A stretch of 64,000 nt of DNA, taken from positions 744,001 to 808,000 of the forward strand of contig NZ_CP059733.1 in NCBI RefSeq assembly GCF_000948985.2. The letters run 5' to 3'. The translations under genes and the position numbers were made by a program. Below the pieces are notes generated by a model. That model was not told where the DNA came from and did not search any database. It saw only the letters and a list, made by a program, of their open reading frames with translations. The DNA is from Thalassomonas viridans. GTDB taxonomy: Bacteria; Pseudomonadota; Gammaproteobacteria; Enterobacterales; Alteromonadaceae. Below, piece by piece: positions 8,829-17,632 of this stretch (position 1 is the stretch's first letter; each line of letters starts with the position of its first letter).

Positions 8829-8999
8829 ATGAAAAAGACTAAAGCGATCATCTTAGCCATGGGCCTTGGATTAGGCATGAGCGGCAGCCTGTTTGCCGAA
8901 AGCGATCCGAATAACTGGACAAGCTGCACTAAGCTGCTGAAATATTGCGAAATGGGCAGCAGTGCTCACTGCGATGCTTATTACAATAAGTGTATGTAA
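8829..8999 (+). CDS. small secreted four-cysteine peptide (CX6C-X7-CX6C)
   Basis: A 56-residue precursor. The ATG at 8829 has a strong RBS (AAGAAGGGA). Residues 1-22 are a signal peptide (KKTK, then a hydrophobic LGLGMSGSLFA). The mature part of about 34 residues has exactly four cysteines spaced C-x6-C-x7-C-x6-C and ends one residue after the last. Each CX6C puts two cysteines on the same helical face, so a two-helix hairpin locked by two disulfides is likely. The C-x7-C loop resembles one alpha/alpha unit of Hcp/Sel1-like cysteine-rich repeats. The gene at 22426 has the same spacing, with otherwise different sequence. The function is unknown; options are a periplasmic binding module, a toxin or a signal peptide. 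Confidence 0.75.
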   Translation: MKKTKAIILAMGLGLGMSGSLFAESDPNNWTSCTKLLKYCEMGSSAHCDAYYNKCM

Positions 9000-9072
9000 T
9001 AGCTTTTAAGTAAGTAGAAAAGGTTCAATTTTCCCGGCACAGGTGTGTTGTCTTTTGATTGAGCCGGAGATG

Positions 9073-9096
9073 AAAAAGGCCCTTACGGGCCTTTTT
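9073..9096. terminator. bidirectional intrinsic terminator
   Basis: AAAAAGGCCC-TTAC-GGGCCTTTTT, a 10-bp stem including the A/T arms. It serves the small peptide gene on the plus strand and the M16 peptidase on the minus strand. Confidence 0.88.
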
Positions 9097-9105
9097 ACCG
9101 GAACC

Positions 9106-12000
9106 TTAGATAAGGTTACCCTGTTTATCCAGCATTACCGGTTCTCCGTAACCGAGATCTTTCATCCGTTTTAACTGGGTCTTGGCATCACCCACCACCA
9201 GGTAAATCATTTGCTGTTCATCCAAATGCTTGCTGATGGTTTGATGCACCTGTTCCAGCCCCGCCTGTTTTACATAGCTTTGCTGCTGTTCGATATAATC
9301 ATCGGCCAGGCCAAACCGGCTTTGGGTTTCCAGCATCGCCAGCAGCCTGTCCAGGGTTTCAAACTTGCGGGAGTTGCCTTTGATGATGATGTTTTTGGTT
9401 ACCGCCAGATCGTCGGCCTTATAGGTATCGCGGTAGTTGGCGATCAAGTCTTTAAAGATTTCCAGCGACTCCAGGGTAACATTGGTGCGCACCTGGGAAG
9501 CGGCGATAAAGGGCGACTGATAGCTGGTTGGCGAAATATAGGAATAGGCGCCATAGGTGTAGCCCTTTTGAATGCGCAGCGTTTGCCCTAACCGGGCGCT
9601 CATGCCTGAGCCCAGACGGTTATTGGCTACCTCAACCGGATAAAAGTCCTCGCTGCCGGCGGCTACCGTAGCTTTACCGACATAGATGACCGACTGCTTG
9701 GCGCCGGGCAGGTCAATAAAATACAGCTGCGGCTGTTTCAGTGCCGATACCTCAGGTTGCTGCGGCAAAGTCGCGGCTTTGCCCGACCAGGTGTTAAAAC
9801 CTTTGATGGCATCTAGTACCCGGGCCTGGCTGACGGCCCCGACAACATGCAGGCTTGCCTGTTTCGGTGAGATATTTTCCCGGTAGTAATCTTTGATGTC
9901 ATCCAGCCTGATCGCCGATACCGTTTCCCGGGTACCGCCTGTCGGGGTGGCGGCGATATGTCCCTGGGGATACAGGCGTTTCATAAAGGCATTGCGGGCG
10001 ATGCGGGAAGCATTGCCCTGATCCTGGACTATGCGGGTTAACCTGGCGGCCTTGAGGCGCTCGAACTCCTGCTGATCCCAGCGTGGCGCCAGCAAGATTT
10101 CCTTCATCAGGGCGACGGTTTGTTCGAAATTTTTCGCCAGGGTTTGCCCCTGGATGGTGATGCCTTCCTGATCGCCGGAAACCTCCAGTTTGGCGCCCAA
10201 CAAACCTATTGCCTGCTCCAGCTCCAGCGGGGTTTTGCTTTGCGTGCCTTCATTCATCAGCTGCGCCATCAGGGCCGCGGTGCCTAATTTGTCTTTGCTG
10301 TCGAGTAGCTGGCCGCCGTCGACACGTAAACTGAAGTTCACTATCGGCAGTTCCGTTTGCTCTATGCCGTATACCCGCAGGCCATTGCCTTGCTGTGCCT
10401 GCCAGACGTCGGGGATTTTTAGCTCCGGCAGTTCCGATAACGGCGGCTCGCTGCGGTCAAATTTAGTCGGGGTTTTCTCAAAAACGATGGCGTCGTTTTC
10501 AACAAAGTTTTGCTCGGCTCCCTGCTTGACCACTTCCTCCTCGACATTGGCTTTCACCGAGCCGGTGACGATCAGCTCAGGCTGATCTTTGGGCACAAAA
10601 CTGGTGATGATGGCGGCCTTGTCTTTAATGTATTTGCGGTATACCCGCATAACATCTGCTTTGGTCACGCTGGTGATATTGGCAATATCTGTTTTGATAA
10701 ATTCGGGTGAGCCGGCGTATTCGTTATATTCCCCCAGCTTCTGGGCTTTATCGAGAATACTTTCGAAAGCGTAGTAAAAATCGGTTTCCTGCTTGGCTTT
10801 AATCTTGTCCAGCTGCGCCTGGCTAAAGCTATTTTTTTCAAAGTCCGCCAGGGCCTGCTCTATCGCCCGGTAAACATCGTCCAGGCGGGCGCCTTTGTTG
10901 CCGCGGACATTGATGCTGAAAGTACCGGCGATTTCACTCGCTTGATTCCAGGCACTTACCCCGGGGGCTAACCTGGCTTTTTCCACGACGCTTTTATATA
11001 AGGCGGCATTTTTGCCTTCCGACAGTAATATTGCCAGCACTTCCAGGGCATAGGCATCTTTATGGTATTGCTCTACTGCGGGAAAGGTCAGGCGGATTTC
11101 CGGCAGCTTGGCAAAGTTATCTAAATGATAGAGCTTTTTGTCTGCCGCCAGGGTGACCGGCTGCGGCTGCATTTTCGGTACCGGCTTGCCGGCTTTGATT
11201 TCACCGAACCACAGGTTAACTTTCTTTTTGGTTTCGCTAATGTCGATGTCGCCGGCGATCACTAAGGTGGCGTTGGAGGGTACATAAAACTGGTGATAAA
11301 ACTCTTTTACATCTTCCAGGGTTGCCGCCTGCAGGTCTGCCAGATCGCCGATCACCGTCCAGTTATAGGGATGGTGTTCAGGATAAAGCGCTTTTTTAAT
11401 GACATGGTAGGTATGGCCGTAAGGGCGGTTGTCTACCCGCTGGCGTTTTTCATTCTTAACCACCTGTTTTTCCCGTTCCAGGGTGCCGGCATCTACGGTG
11501 TTGAGCATAAAGCCGAGACGGTCAGAGTCGATCCACAAGAGCTTGTCGAAAGCGTCTTTGGGTACAACTTCATAATAAATGGTGCCGTCGCTCCAGGTGC
11601 CGCCGTTGCGGCTGCCGCCCAGTTCCGGGATCATTTTACGGTTGGCGCCTTTGGGCACATTTTCCGAGTCGTTAAACGACATATGCTCGAAAAAGTGGGC
11701 GAAGCCCGTGCGTCCGGCCTTCTCCCGGCTGGAGCCGACATGCACTATGGTGGACATGGCAACGATAGGATCGGACTTGTCCTGATGCAAAATCACCTTT
11801 AAACCGTTTTCCAGCTCAAAGGCTTCGTACTGCAGGTCGAAGGCTGAAGTTTGTTTTGATATGCCGCCTGCTGCGACTTCGGCTGCTACTGGCGTAGTTG
11901 GATTTTGTTCTGTTTGCTGATTGCTGCACCCGGCTAATGCGGCCGAGAGGGCGGCAGAAAGCAACAGGGTTTTGGCGGAGAGTTGGAATTTATTGTTCAT
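9106..12000 (-). CDS. M16 family zinc metallopeptidase, lipoprotein
   Basis: A 964-residue double-unit pitrilysin-type peptidase. The signal peptide ends in a lipobox (LAGC, Cys25), so it is probably anchored in the envelope. The first M16 domain has the inverted zinc motif HxxEH (HFFEH, residues 102-106), with a downstream glutamate expected near TLEREKQVVKNE as third ligand. The second, inactive-type M16 domain fills the C-terminal half. The family degrades short peptides in a closed chamber. The gene is monocistronic. Its promoter region is followed upstream by the 42-bp repeat array at 12212. Confidence 0.92.
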   Translation of the reverse strand: MNNKFQLSAKTLLLSAALSAALAGCSNQQTEQNPTTPVAAEVAAGGISKQTSAFDLQYEAFELENGLKVILHQDKSDPIVAMSTIVHVGSSREKAGRTGFAHFFEHMSFNDSENVPKGANRKMIPELGGSRNGGTWSDGTIYYEVVPKDAFDKLLWIDSDRLGFMLNTVDAGTLEREKQVVKNEKRQRVDNRPYGHTYHVIKKALYPEHHPYNWTVIGDLADLQAATLEDVKEFYHQFYVPSNATLVIAGDIDISETKKKVNLWFGEIKAGKPVPKMQPQPVTLAADKKLYHLDNFAKLPEIRLTFPAVEQYHKDAYALEVLAILLSEGKNAALYKSVVEKARLAPGVSAWNQASEIAGTFSINVRGNKGARLDDVYRAIEQALADFEKNSFSQAQLDKIKAKQETDFYYAFESILDKAQKLGEYNEYAGSPEFIKTDIANITSVTKADVMRVYRKYIKDKAAIITSFVPKDQPELIVTGSVKANVEEEVVKQGAEQNFVENDAIVFEKTPTKFDRSEPPLSELPELKIPDVWQAQQGNGLRVYGIEQTELPIVNFSLRVDGGQLLDSKDKLGTAALMAQLMNEGTQSKTPLELEQAIGLLGAKLEVSGDQEGITIQGQTLAKNFEQTVALMKEILLAPRWDQQEFERLKAARLTRIVQDQGNASRIARNAFMKRLYPQGHIAATPTGGTRETVSAIRLDDIKDYYRENISPKQASLHVVGAVSQARVLDAIKGFNTWSGKAATLPQQPEVSALKQPQLYFIDLPGAKQSVIYVGKATVAAGSEDFYPVEVANNRLGSGMSARLGQTLRIQKGYTYGAYSYISPTSYQSPFIAASQVRTNVTLESLEIFKDLIANYRDTYKADDLAVTKNIIIKGNSRKFETLDRLLAMLETQSRFGLADDYIEQQQSYVKQAGLEQVHQTISKHLDEQQMIYLVVGDAKTQLKRMKDLGYGEPVMLDKQGNLI

Positions 12001-12211
12001 TTTTTTCCATACTTTTTACTTTGACTTAAAAATATAACAAATTGTATACAACGAGAGCGGGGAGGTACATTTTTTGTTTTGTAATATTCAATGACAAACA
12101 AGAATTACATAAAACTAAAAGCATGGAATGGCATGCCTGGGTATATTTTGTGGTTGTTTGCTAATCTCTGCCTGAGGCAAGTAAAGGCGGGGAGAAGTTG
12201 AGTGATTTGCC

Positions 12212-12701
12212 GGTTGGAAAAATGTTGGGAAAATGTTGTGAATGGATTTTGTTGTTGTGTTCAGGTTGTGAAAATGTTGGGAATGGCTGATTTTTATTGT
12301 ATTTAGGTTGTGAAGATGTTGGGAATGCTTCTTTGGTATTGCATTTAGCTTGGAAAAATGTTGGGAGTAGATGATTTTTATTGTGTTTAGGTTGGGAAAA
12401 TATTGGGAATGACTTTTGTTGTTGTGTTCAGGTTGTGAAAATGTTGGGAATGGCTGATTGGTATTGTATTGAGGTTGGGAAAATGTCGGGAATGGCTGGT
12501 ATGTATTGTATTAAGGTTGTGAAAATGTTGGGAATGGCTGATTGGTATTGTATTCAGGTTGGGAAAATGTTGGGAATGACTTTTGTTGTTGTGTTCAGGT
12601 TGTGAAAATGTTGGGAATGGCTGATATGTACTGTATTAAGGTTGGGAAAATGTTGGGAATTGCTGATTTTTATTGTATTTAGGTTGGGAAAATGTTGGGA
12701 A
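12212..12701. repeat. 42-bp tandem repeat array (11 units plus a partial) with period-4 higher-order structure
   Basis: Units begin GGTTG(G/T)GAAAATGTTGGGAA and are 42 bp long, except the units at 12390 and 12557 (41 bp) and the first (12212, 52 bp, with an internal duplication). Boundaries are 12212, 12264, 12306, 12348, 12390, 12431, 12473, 12515, 12557, 12598, 12640 and 12682 (partial). Units 1, 5 and 9 share a distinct 3' half ending TTTTGTTGTTGTGTTCA. The array is therefore a higher-order repeat of four units, about 167 bp long. The plus strand almost lacks C and is rich in G and T. The 41-bp units break any frame, so it is not coding. Confidence 0.93.
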
Positions 12702-12881
12702 AAGCTAATGAAATCTTCTGTAGCCCTTGTTTTTACTGGTTCACAATCTTGTGTCAGTGAAAATCACCGGTAATGCGCGGTAATGGATTTATTTGAAGCC
12801 ATCTAATATACTGCGCCGCCTTCTTGCCAGAATGAAGCAAATATAGAGTTTATTGGTGGCGTGTATCCTTGGGGTGTACTT

Positions 12882-13112
12882 ATGAATACTTATAAAAATA
12901 GAATTTTTTTGGGCCTTGCCGTTTATTTTCTGGGAACCTTGGCTTTTCTTTTTTCTAATTTAATAGCAAGTTCTCCTGTGATCAAAGAAGTTTCTTTGCC
13001 CGCAGACGAGAATAAGGCAGCTATGCTGCCCGTATCAGATCCTCAAGAAGCTTTACTAATAAAAGACGCGAAGCGCCCGGCGACGCCTGAAATCCCCTCT
13101 GTCGTCAACTAA
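12882..13112 (+). CDS. hypothetical single-pass membrane protein
   Basis: A 76-residue protein starting at the ATG at 12882. A short basic N-terminus is followed by one membrane segment (about residues 8-29, FLGLAVYFLGTLAFLFSNL). A polar proline-rich tail probably lies outside. There is no known family. The RBS is poor and an upstream GTG (12861) is possible. It sits between the repeat array and transposon debris, so it may be a recent or decaying gene. Confidence 0.45.
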   Translation: MNTYKNRIFLGLAVYFLGTLAFLFSNLIASSPVIKEVSLPADENKAAMLPVSDPQEALLIKDAKRPATPEIPSVVN

Positions 13113-13117
13113 GCTGA

Positions 13118-13243
13118 ATTGGCAATAAACCGGTAAGCGACTATTTAAATGACAGTGCTTTAGTTGTAGGGTCGGTTGTTTACAAACCGGCAGCGAAGCA
13201 ATTGCGACAACTCGAAGCACAAATTAAAACCAACACTGATTAG
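13118..13243 (+). pseudogene. possible 3' remnant of an unidentified ORF
   Basis: An open frame without its own start, reading GNKPVSDYLNDSALVVG and ending in a Gln-rich, basic, helical tail (AAKQLRQLEAQIKTNTD). It looks like the C-terminal end of a longer protein whose 5' part is missing. A stop lies directly upstream in frame. It could belong to a lost mobile element given its neighbours. Weakly supported. Confidence 0.3.
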
Positions 13244-13400
13244 ACAAGAACATGACTTTTAGCTTTATTTGGCAGCATAATCAACGACGTTTATGCTCTT
13301 TTGTCTTTAGGATGAGGCTAAAGACGCGTTAATATTTCTGGTTTTGCGTATTTAAATCAAAACTATGCTGCGAAATTGCGGCTAAATAAGGCGTTTAAAT

Positions 13401-13693
13401 TCAAATTTTGTAAAATGCTTTGCTCAATGTCAGTTTATGACGGTTGAAGTGGCTTGCATCAACCCCTGGCGAAACAGGTGTGCTCCATGGGCAGGTTGGT
13501 AAAGAATTGAGGTGTCAGGCTTAAAGGTCGGTTAGAAAAGCCCTGGCCATTGATGAGCATGTCTTTAACCGCTTCACCGGGCGTAATTTCCTGCTTTTCA
13601 TCTTGTGGAAAGTGTTGGTCAATTAACTCCACCAGTTTCAAGTCATCAATAACGCCTGCAACAATACCGTGGTGGTCTAACCGCTTGATTTTT
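13401..13693 (-). pseudogene. IS1634-type transposase, 5' fragment (DUF4277), frameshifted
   Basis: Translates as the N-terminal domain of IS1634-type transposases: RLDHHGIVAGVIDDL, then KLVELIDQ, ITPGEAVKDMLINGQGF, and RPLSLTPQFFTNLP. The frame stops at 13459 after a shift near FARG. It continues in another frame (VDASHFNRHKLTLSK) to a stop at 13401. The start codon is missing: a TAA lies just upstream in frame, next to the left end of the IS200-like element. The catalytic domain is absent, so this is dead remnant DNA. Confidence 0.75.
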
Positions 13694-13699
13694 AATTAA

Positions 13700-14308
13700 T
13701 CTCGGGTAAACCCCCAGCTATGCTGGGGTGACTCGCATAGGTTTATCGATGCAACGGTAAGAGTAACTTCTTTGCTTGACCAAAAGTAAAGAGGAAACCA
13801 CCTTTGCGAGACTATAAGAGTTTGTCTCATACATGCTGGGATTGTAAGTATTATGTGGTATTTATTCCTAAAAAACGACAGAAATTGATATTTGGAGCAA
13901 TACGCAAGCATCTTGGTGAGACTTTCCATGAGCTTGCCCGAAGAAAGGGGATAATCATTGAGGAAGGGCATTTGATGAAAGAGCATGTTCACATGTGCCT
14001 TAGTGTGCCACCGAAATACTCTGTTTCGAATGTTGTAGGTTATTTGAAAGGGAAAAGCGCAATATCAATTGCTGGTAACTTTAAAGGGCGGCAGCGGAAT
14101 TTTGTGGGTGAAAATTTTTGGGCCCGAGGCTATTTTGTGTCCACCGTAGGCTTGGACGAGGAAATGGTCCGTGAATATATCCGCAATCAAGAGCAGGCAG
14201 ATGAGAGCAGAGAGCAACTGAAGTTTGGGCTATAGCGCCTTGGGCGCTTACTTGAGCCCTTTGAGGGCGTAATCCAATAAGCCTCCGGCTTTGCCGGAGG
14301 TTATTTAA
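13700..14308 (+). mobile_element. IS200-like insertion sequence (IS200/IS605 family, tnpA only)
   Basis: About 0.6 kb, with subterminal hairpins typical of the family and no terminal inverted repeats. The left hairpin is CCCCAGC-TAT-GCTGGGG (13712-13728). The right hairpin is CCTCCGGC-TTT-GCCGGAGG (14282-14300), followed by TTATTTAAC. A single HUH transposase lies between them. These elements move as single strands and leave no target duplication, so the exact ends are approximate. It abuts the truncated IS1634-type transposase. Confidence 0.82.
13804..14235 (+). CDS. tnpA: IS200-type HUH transposase TnpA (Y1)
   Basis: A 143-residue single-strand transposase. The HUH metal site is HVHMCLS (His-x-His). 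The catalytic tyrosine is expected in VREYIRNQEQ near the C-terminus. The N-terminal run of SLSHTCWDCKYYVVFIPKKR is the family signature. It starts at TTG 13804 after an AGAGGA RBS. Length and motifs look intact, so the element may be active. No TnpB/IscB partner is present. Confidence 0.9.
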   Translation: MRDYKSLSHTCWDCKYYVVFIPKKRQKLIFGAIRKHLGETFHELARRKGIIIEEGHLMKEHVHMCLSVPPKYSVSNVVGYLKGKSAISIAGNFKGRQRNFVGENFWARGYFVSTVGLDEEMVREYIRNQEQADESREQLKFGL

Positions 14309-14534
14309 CTTTATATGTACCTCTGTAACCGAGGCATAAGTGTACGCCATCAAGAGACTCATGGCGATCTTGGGAAAATAAAAATTATTGAATCATCGTT
14401 TGAGCAATGTCGGTTCAAATATTGCCAAGTAACCAGAGCATTAAAGATCTAAGATGCCATTTCTATGTATTCTGTGTTGAGTGTTGGTTGCATTAAAAAA
14501 TGATTCAGATTTCTTACAAAGGTGGAGACAAGGA

Positions 14535-15011
14535 CTAGCTTAAATCGATGTCTTCCCGATATGAAGCACTCGTTGGGTAGATATCTTCACTACCACGATG
14601 TTTGTGATCACAGCTAAAGGTAAGACTTCCGTCATTGGCAATGAGTGTTTGTTCAAAATATTCCAGGCAGTCATTATTTTCATCGGTAACGATAATTTTG
14701 GCTTTATGCCCGCTCTGCATAACATCCTGCCTATCACGCGTTGTATTCGCCCAAATAACTAAAATATCACCTCTGTTGCAAAGTAAGGCACCGCCGCCAT
14801 TCGGACAGACCTGCCCGGCTTCACCAGGTAGTACATAGGTTGACCAGCGCTTGCCATTATTCAGGTTAACAATATCAACCTGCTCCAAAGGCAAAATACC
14901 CACCTTGGATAATAGCGTCGTGTCTATCGTTATACTGCCTACATAGTTCAACTGTGCATCAGTAACGCGAAGCCGATGAAGTTTGGCATGCATCAATATA
15001 ATATTTTCCAT
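14535..15011 (-). CDS. PanD-like pyruvoyl aspartate decarboxylase in a biosynthetic operon
   Basis: Homologous to aspartate 1-decarboxylase, which self-cleaves to a pyruvoyl enzyme and makes beta-alanine. Key PanD residues are all visible: the AKLHRLRVT start (Lys9, His11), YVGS (Tyr22, Gly24-Ser25 cleavage site), NGKRWSTY (Arg54, Thr57, Tyr58) and the PNG asparagine (Asn72). E. coli numbering is used. It is 158 residues, about 30 longer than usual, with an extra acidic C-terminal tail. The start is ATG 15011; a GTG at 15017 overlapping the upstream stop is an alternative. It is not next to panB or panC. It is the last gene of the FAAL operon, so it probably supplies an amine building block rather than pantothenate. 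Glutamate or another acid could be the substrate. Confidence 0.85.
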   Translation of the reverse strand: MENIILMHAKLHRLRVTDAQLNYVGSITIDTTLLSKVGILPLEQVDIVNLNNGKRWSTYVLPGEAGQVCPNGGGALLCNRGDILVIWANTTRDRQDVMQSGHKAKIIVTDENNDCLEYFEQTLIANDGSLTFSCDHKHRGSEDIYPTSASYREDIDLS

Positions 15012-15013
15012 TT

Positions 15014-16429
15014 TCACCGCTCTCCCTTCAATAAATCATTGGTCAGCCATTTTTTAAAAACAAGAATATTCATCGACTCATCAGCAAATATATGAATCGA
15101 TTTATTAGAAACCAGCTGCCAGTTGAGTTTATCCAGGGTGTTTTGTAATGAGCTATCATTACAGTAGTAATCTTCGCGAACAGTTAACACAAAATATCCA
15201 CCGGGTTTCAACAAGGGATCAAGATTAAGTAAAGCTGTTGGTTTTGCATGTGAAAAGGTAAACACACCGACGGCTATCATCGCATCATAAGCAGCAGATA
15301 ATGGTAAAGGCGCTTGAATATCAGCAAGGTCAATTGAATGATAAACACCTTTGTTAGCGGCCACTTTCAACATAGGTGCTGAAAAGTCAATGGCGCTTAT
15401 ATTGCAATAGCCTAATTCAGCCAGTGCTTCACCCACCATTCCAGTACCAGCACCAATATCGGCGATAGCGGCCTTTTGATCGCACAGATGCTGTGCCAGA
15501 CATTGGGCAGACGCTAGCGGTGATGCACGATAAGTTTCAAATAAATCAGCATCGTAGCTACGCGACCAAATAGCGTATTTCTCTTGTAAACTAGTCGAGC
15601 TATCCTCCCGATAAATCCACGCCAATCGATCACTTACTTTGGTGCAATGATAAAAATGCCAGCCCAGTTCACTGCTGTTTATCGCAGCCTGCATGTGATG
15701 ATAAGCATCAGTTAACTCAGGATATTTATCTGCAGCTAACTGACTCAGCGCCACATAACTTTTATATAAGTGCTCATTTAGGTCAATATCCTCAACAACC
15801 AGCAAGCCTAATGTATTCAAACAACGGGCATATTCATCCGCAGTGAAGGTAGGAGAGAATAATAAACGTTCATAAACATGTTTTTTAGTCTTCTCACTAA
15901 TATCCAGCCTAGGTGTGGTTAAATCATCAAAGATAAAACTCCCCCCTTCAACTAAAACTCGATTTACCTCTTGCAACGCAGATTTTAACGCATGCACATG
16001 GTAAAAAGTGGCTTGACTCCATACATGGGTGAAACAACCATTCGAAAAAGGAAGGTCTGTAGCAGAGGCTTTATAGAATTCCACACGGGCTCGCGGGTGC
16101 CGTGCTGCCAATTCAACAGCATTCGCGATTCGCACTTCACTGAGATCGACACCAACAACCTTACAGCCAGTATTTTCTGATAACCAGATTGCTGTATTAC
16201 CGTTACCGCAACCGATATCAAGCACATAGGACGATGAGTCTATTGTACTTTTTTCCAGCATTAACTTATTCCAGCGTTGGCAGGCTTCAACGAAACTGCT
16301 ACTATCCAGATGATCAAGCTGGTCATAGTATCCCCAATGTAAGGACCCATTTTCATCCCAAAAACTACGATAAAGACTGTCCTCTTTATCGTAAAATAAT
16401 TCGGTATCGGCCTCTGTAAAACTTTTCAT
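15014..16429 (-). CDS. two-domain SAM-dependent N-methyltransferase
   Basis: A 471-residue fusion of two class I methyltransferase domains. Domain 1 has the SAM motif DIGCGNGN (about residues 71-78), with VVGVDLS as the acidic loop and the small-molecule/betaine-type layout ([14 protein letters not shown]). Domain 2 has DIGAGTGM (about 324-331) and SAIDFS. Fused twin domains resemble glycine/sarcosine-dimethylglycine or phosphoethanolamine methyltransferases, which add successive methyls to one amine. In this operon a likely job is to trimethylate the amine made by the PanD-like enzyme. It starts 12 bp after the dioxygenase stop and ends overlapping the next gene, so it is co-transcribed. AT-rich codon use differs from the flanking genes. 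Confidence 0.85.
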   Translation of the reverse strand: MKSFTEADTELFYDKEDSLYRSFWDENGSLHWGYYDQLDHLDSSSFVEACQRWNKLMLEKSTIDSSSYVLDIGCGNGNTAIWLSENTGCKVVGVDLSEVRIANAVELAARHPRARVEFYKASATDLPFSNGCFTHVWSQATFYHVHALKSALQEVNRVLVEGGSFIFDDLTTPRLDISEKTKKHVYERLLFSPTFTADEYARCLNTLGLLVVEDIDLNEHLYKSYVALSQLAADKYPELTDAYHHMQAAINSSELGWHFYHCTKVSDRLAWIYREDSSTSLQEKYAIWSRSYDADLFETYRASPLASAQCLAQHLCDQKAAIADIGAGTGMVGEALAELGYCNISAIDFSAPMLKVAANKGVYHSIDLADIQAPLPLSAAYDAMIAVGVFTFSHAKPTALLNLDPLLKPGGYFVLTVREDYYCNDSSLQNTLDKLNWQLVSNKSIHIFADESMNILVFKKWLTNDLLKGER

Positions 16430-16441
16430 ATAATAGTTACC

Positions 16442-17632
16442 CTACTGCTCAAAATAATTCTGATTCGCAAAATGATAGATTGGTTCATGCTCCGCGTACT
16501 GCTGATGCGCCAGCCTAAACTGATTCACGAAATCATCAATGCTGATATAGCAGCCTTGAAGCCAACGATCTGTCTTGCTAATAATGTTACCAATTTTTTG
16601 CCGGCCATGTACAAAACGGCGATTATTGAAAATAACCAGATCACCTGGCTTTAAACGAAATTCGTAGCCATAGGCGTTAAATCCATTGGCCATACAGCCA
16701 GCGAATTTATCGTAAGCTTGGTAATAATCGGCAAGATCATCGCTCTTTAGTCTCACCGGACCTTCGAACGGGGGGCTCCAATTGACCCCAATAATTTCCT
16801 GATAGCAGTTAGTTACGATATGCGGACGTTGATAAATAATATTAACCGGCTGCTCCCTATCTCTGTGGATTTTTTGGAAGCAGCCAGGAAGGCGACATAA
16901 TGTAGAAAATGCATCAGGATCAGTTCGCTGGAACTGCTCGGCGACCTTAAATGCATCTAAAAAAGTCGACAATCCGCCCGTAACCGTTTCATTAAAACGC
17001 AGGCAATGCAGTAGTTGCAAACCCGGTGGAGACTCGTAATAGATAAGATCCATATGCAAAGGCAGTTCTTCATCTGTGTACGCTATATTTATCGGCTTAT
17101 CTTCAACGCAGACGTCATACACCTCGCCATAAATAGTTCTCTGTATCGGAGCTATTCTGGCTGCAACCTGCCTAATCGTATCTTCCTGTGTTGGCACATC
17201 AGTAAGCAATACGATGCCATGTTGATTTAAACCTTGTAATAAACGCCAACGCGATTGATCGTCGAATATATAATCCTGAAACGGTATAGTAAGCAGCATT
17301 TCCTGCTTGGCATATTGATAGTAATTATTGGGTGGTTTTTTATAGGCCGATAACTGTTCTACAGGATATCGTCCAAGATGCCGAATATCCCAGTGAATAT
17401 TGACCGTTAGTTTATTATCAGCGATAAAGGCGGATTTAGGCTGCTGCTTCAAATCATCATCTGCAAGCGCTGCACGTCGTTGCCCTGTGCTCGAATTATA
17501 ACACTGTTCACAATGGCAATTTTGCCTGAGCCAGGAGTAAGAATATTCTTCGCTATGCCCATCAGACCAGATAATCCACAGCCCTGTATGTCTTAGCTGT
17601 AAGCTTCTTATTTCTAAAAAATTAGTGCTCAT
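16442..17632 (-). CDS. gamma-butyrobetaine hydroxylase-like 2-oxoglutarate/Fe(II) dioxygenase
   Basis: A 396-residue member of the BBOX1/TauD group. The N-terminal zinc domain has Cys39, Cys41 and Cys44 (CHCEQC) and His80, matching human BBOX1 Cys38/40/43/His82. The iron triad is His193-x-Asp195 (HMD) and His342. Aligned from memory with BBOX1, the aromatic cage for the trimethylammonium group is kept: Tyr168, Tyr172 (Trp in BBOX1), Tyr185 and Tyr362. The segment PPGLQLLHC is also shared. This favours a quaternary-ammonium substrate such as a betaine, hydroxylated in a carnitine-like way. The ATG at 17632 overlaps the end of the FAAL gene by 11 bases (ATGAGCACTAA), indicating coupling. Regiochemistry and chain length cannot be told. 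Confidence 0.87.
   Translation of the reverse strand: MSTNFLEIRSLQLRHTGLWIIWSDGHSEEYSYSWLRQNCHCEQCYNSSTGQRRAALADDDLKQQPKSAFIADNKLTVNIHWDIRHLGRYPVEQLSAYKKPPNNYYQYAKQEMLLTIPFQDYIFDDQSRWRLLQGLNQHGIVLLTDVPTQEDTIRQVAARIAPIQRTIYGEVYDVCVEDKPINIAYTDEELPLHMDLIYYESPPGLQLLHCLRFNETVTGGLSTFLDAFKVAEQFQRTDPDAFSTLCRLPGCFQKIHRDREQPVNIIYQRPHIVTNCYQEIIGVNWSPPFEGPVRLKSDDLADYYQAYDKFAGCMANGFNAYGYEFRLKPGDLVIFNNRRFVHGRQKIGNIISKTDRWLQGCYISIDDFVNQFRLAHQQYAEHEPIYHFANQNYFEQ

Noticed and set aside
12381..12605. 74-codon frame with 14-residue repeats inside the tandem array
   Set aside because: The unit is 42 bp, so a frame stays open by chance; two 41-bp units and stops break it, there is no RBS and the product is a low-complexity repeat.
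12212..12701. CRISPR array
   Set aside because: Units are directly adjacent with no unique spacers and no cas genes nearby.
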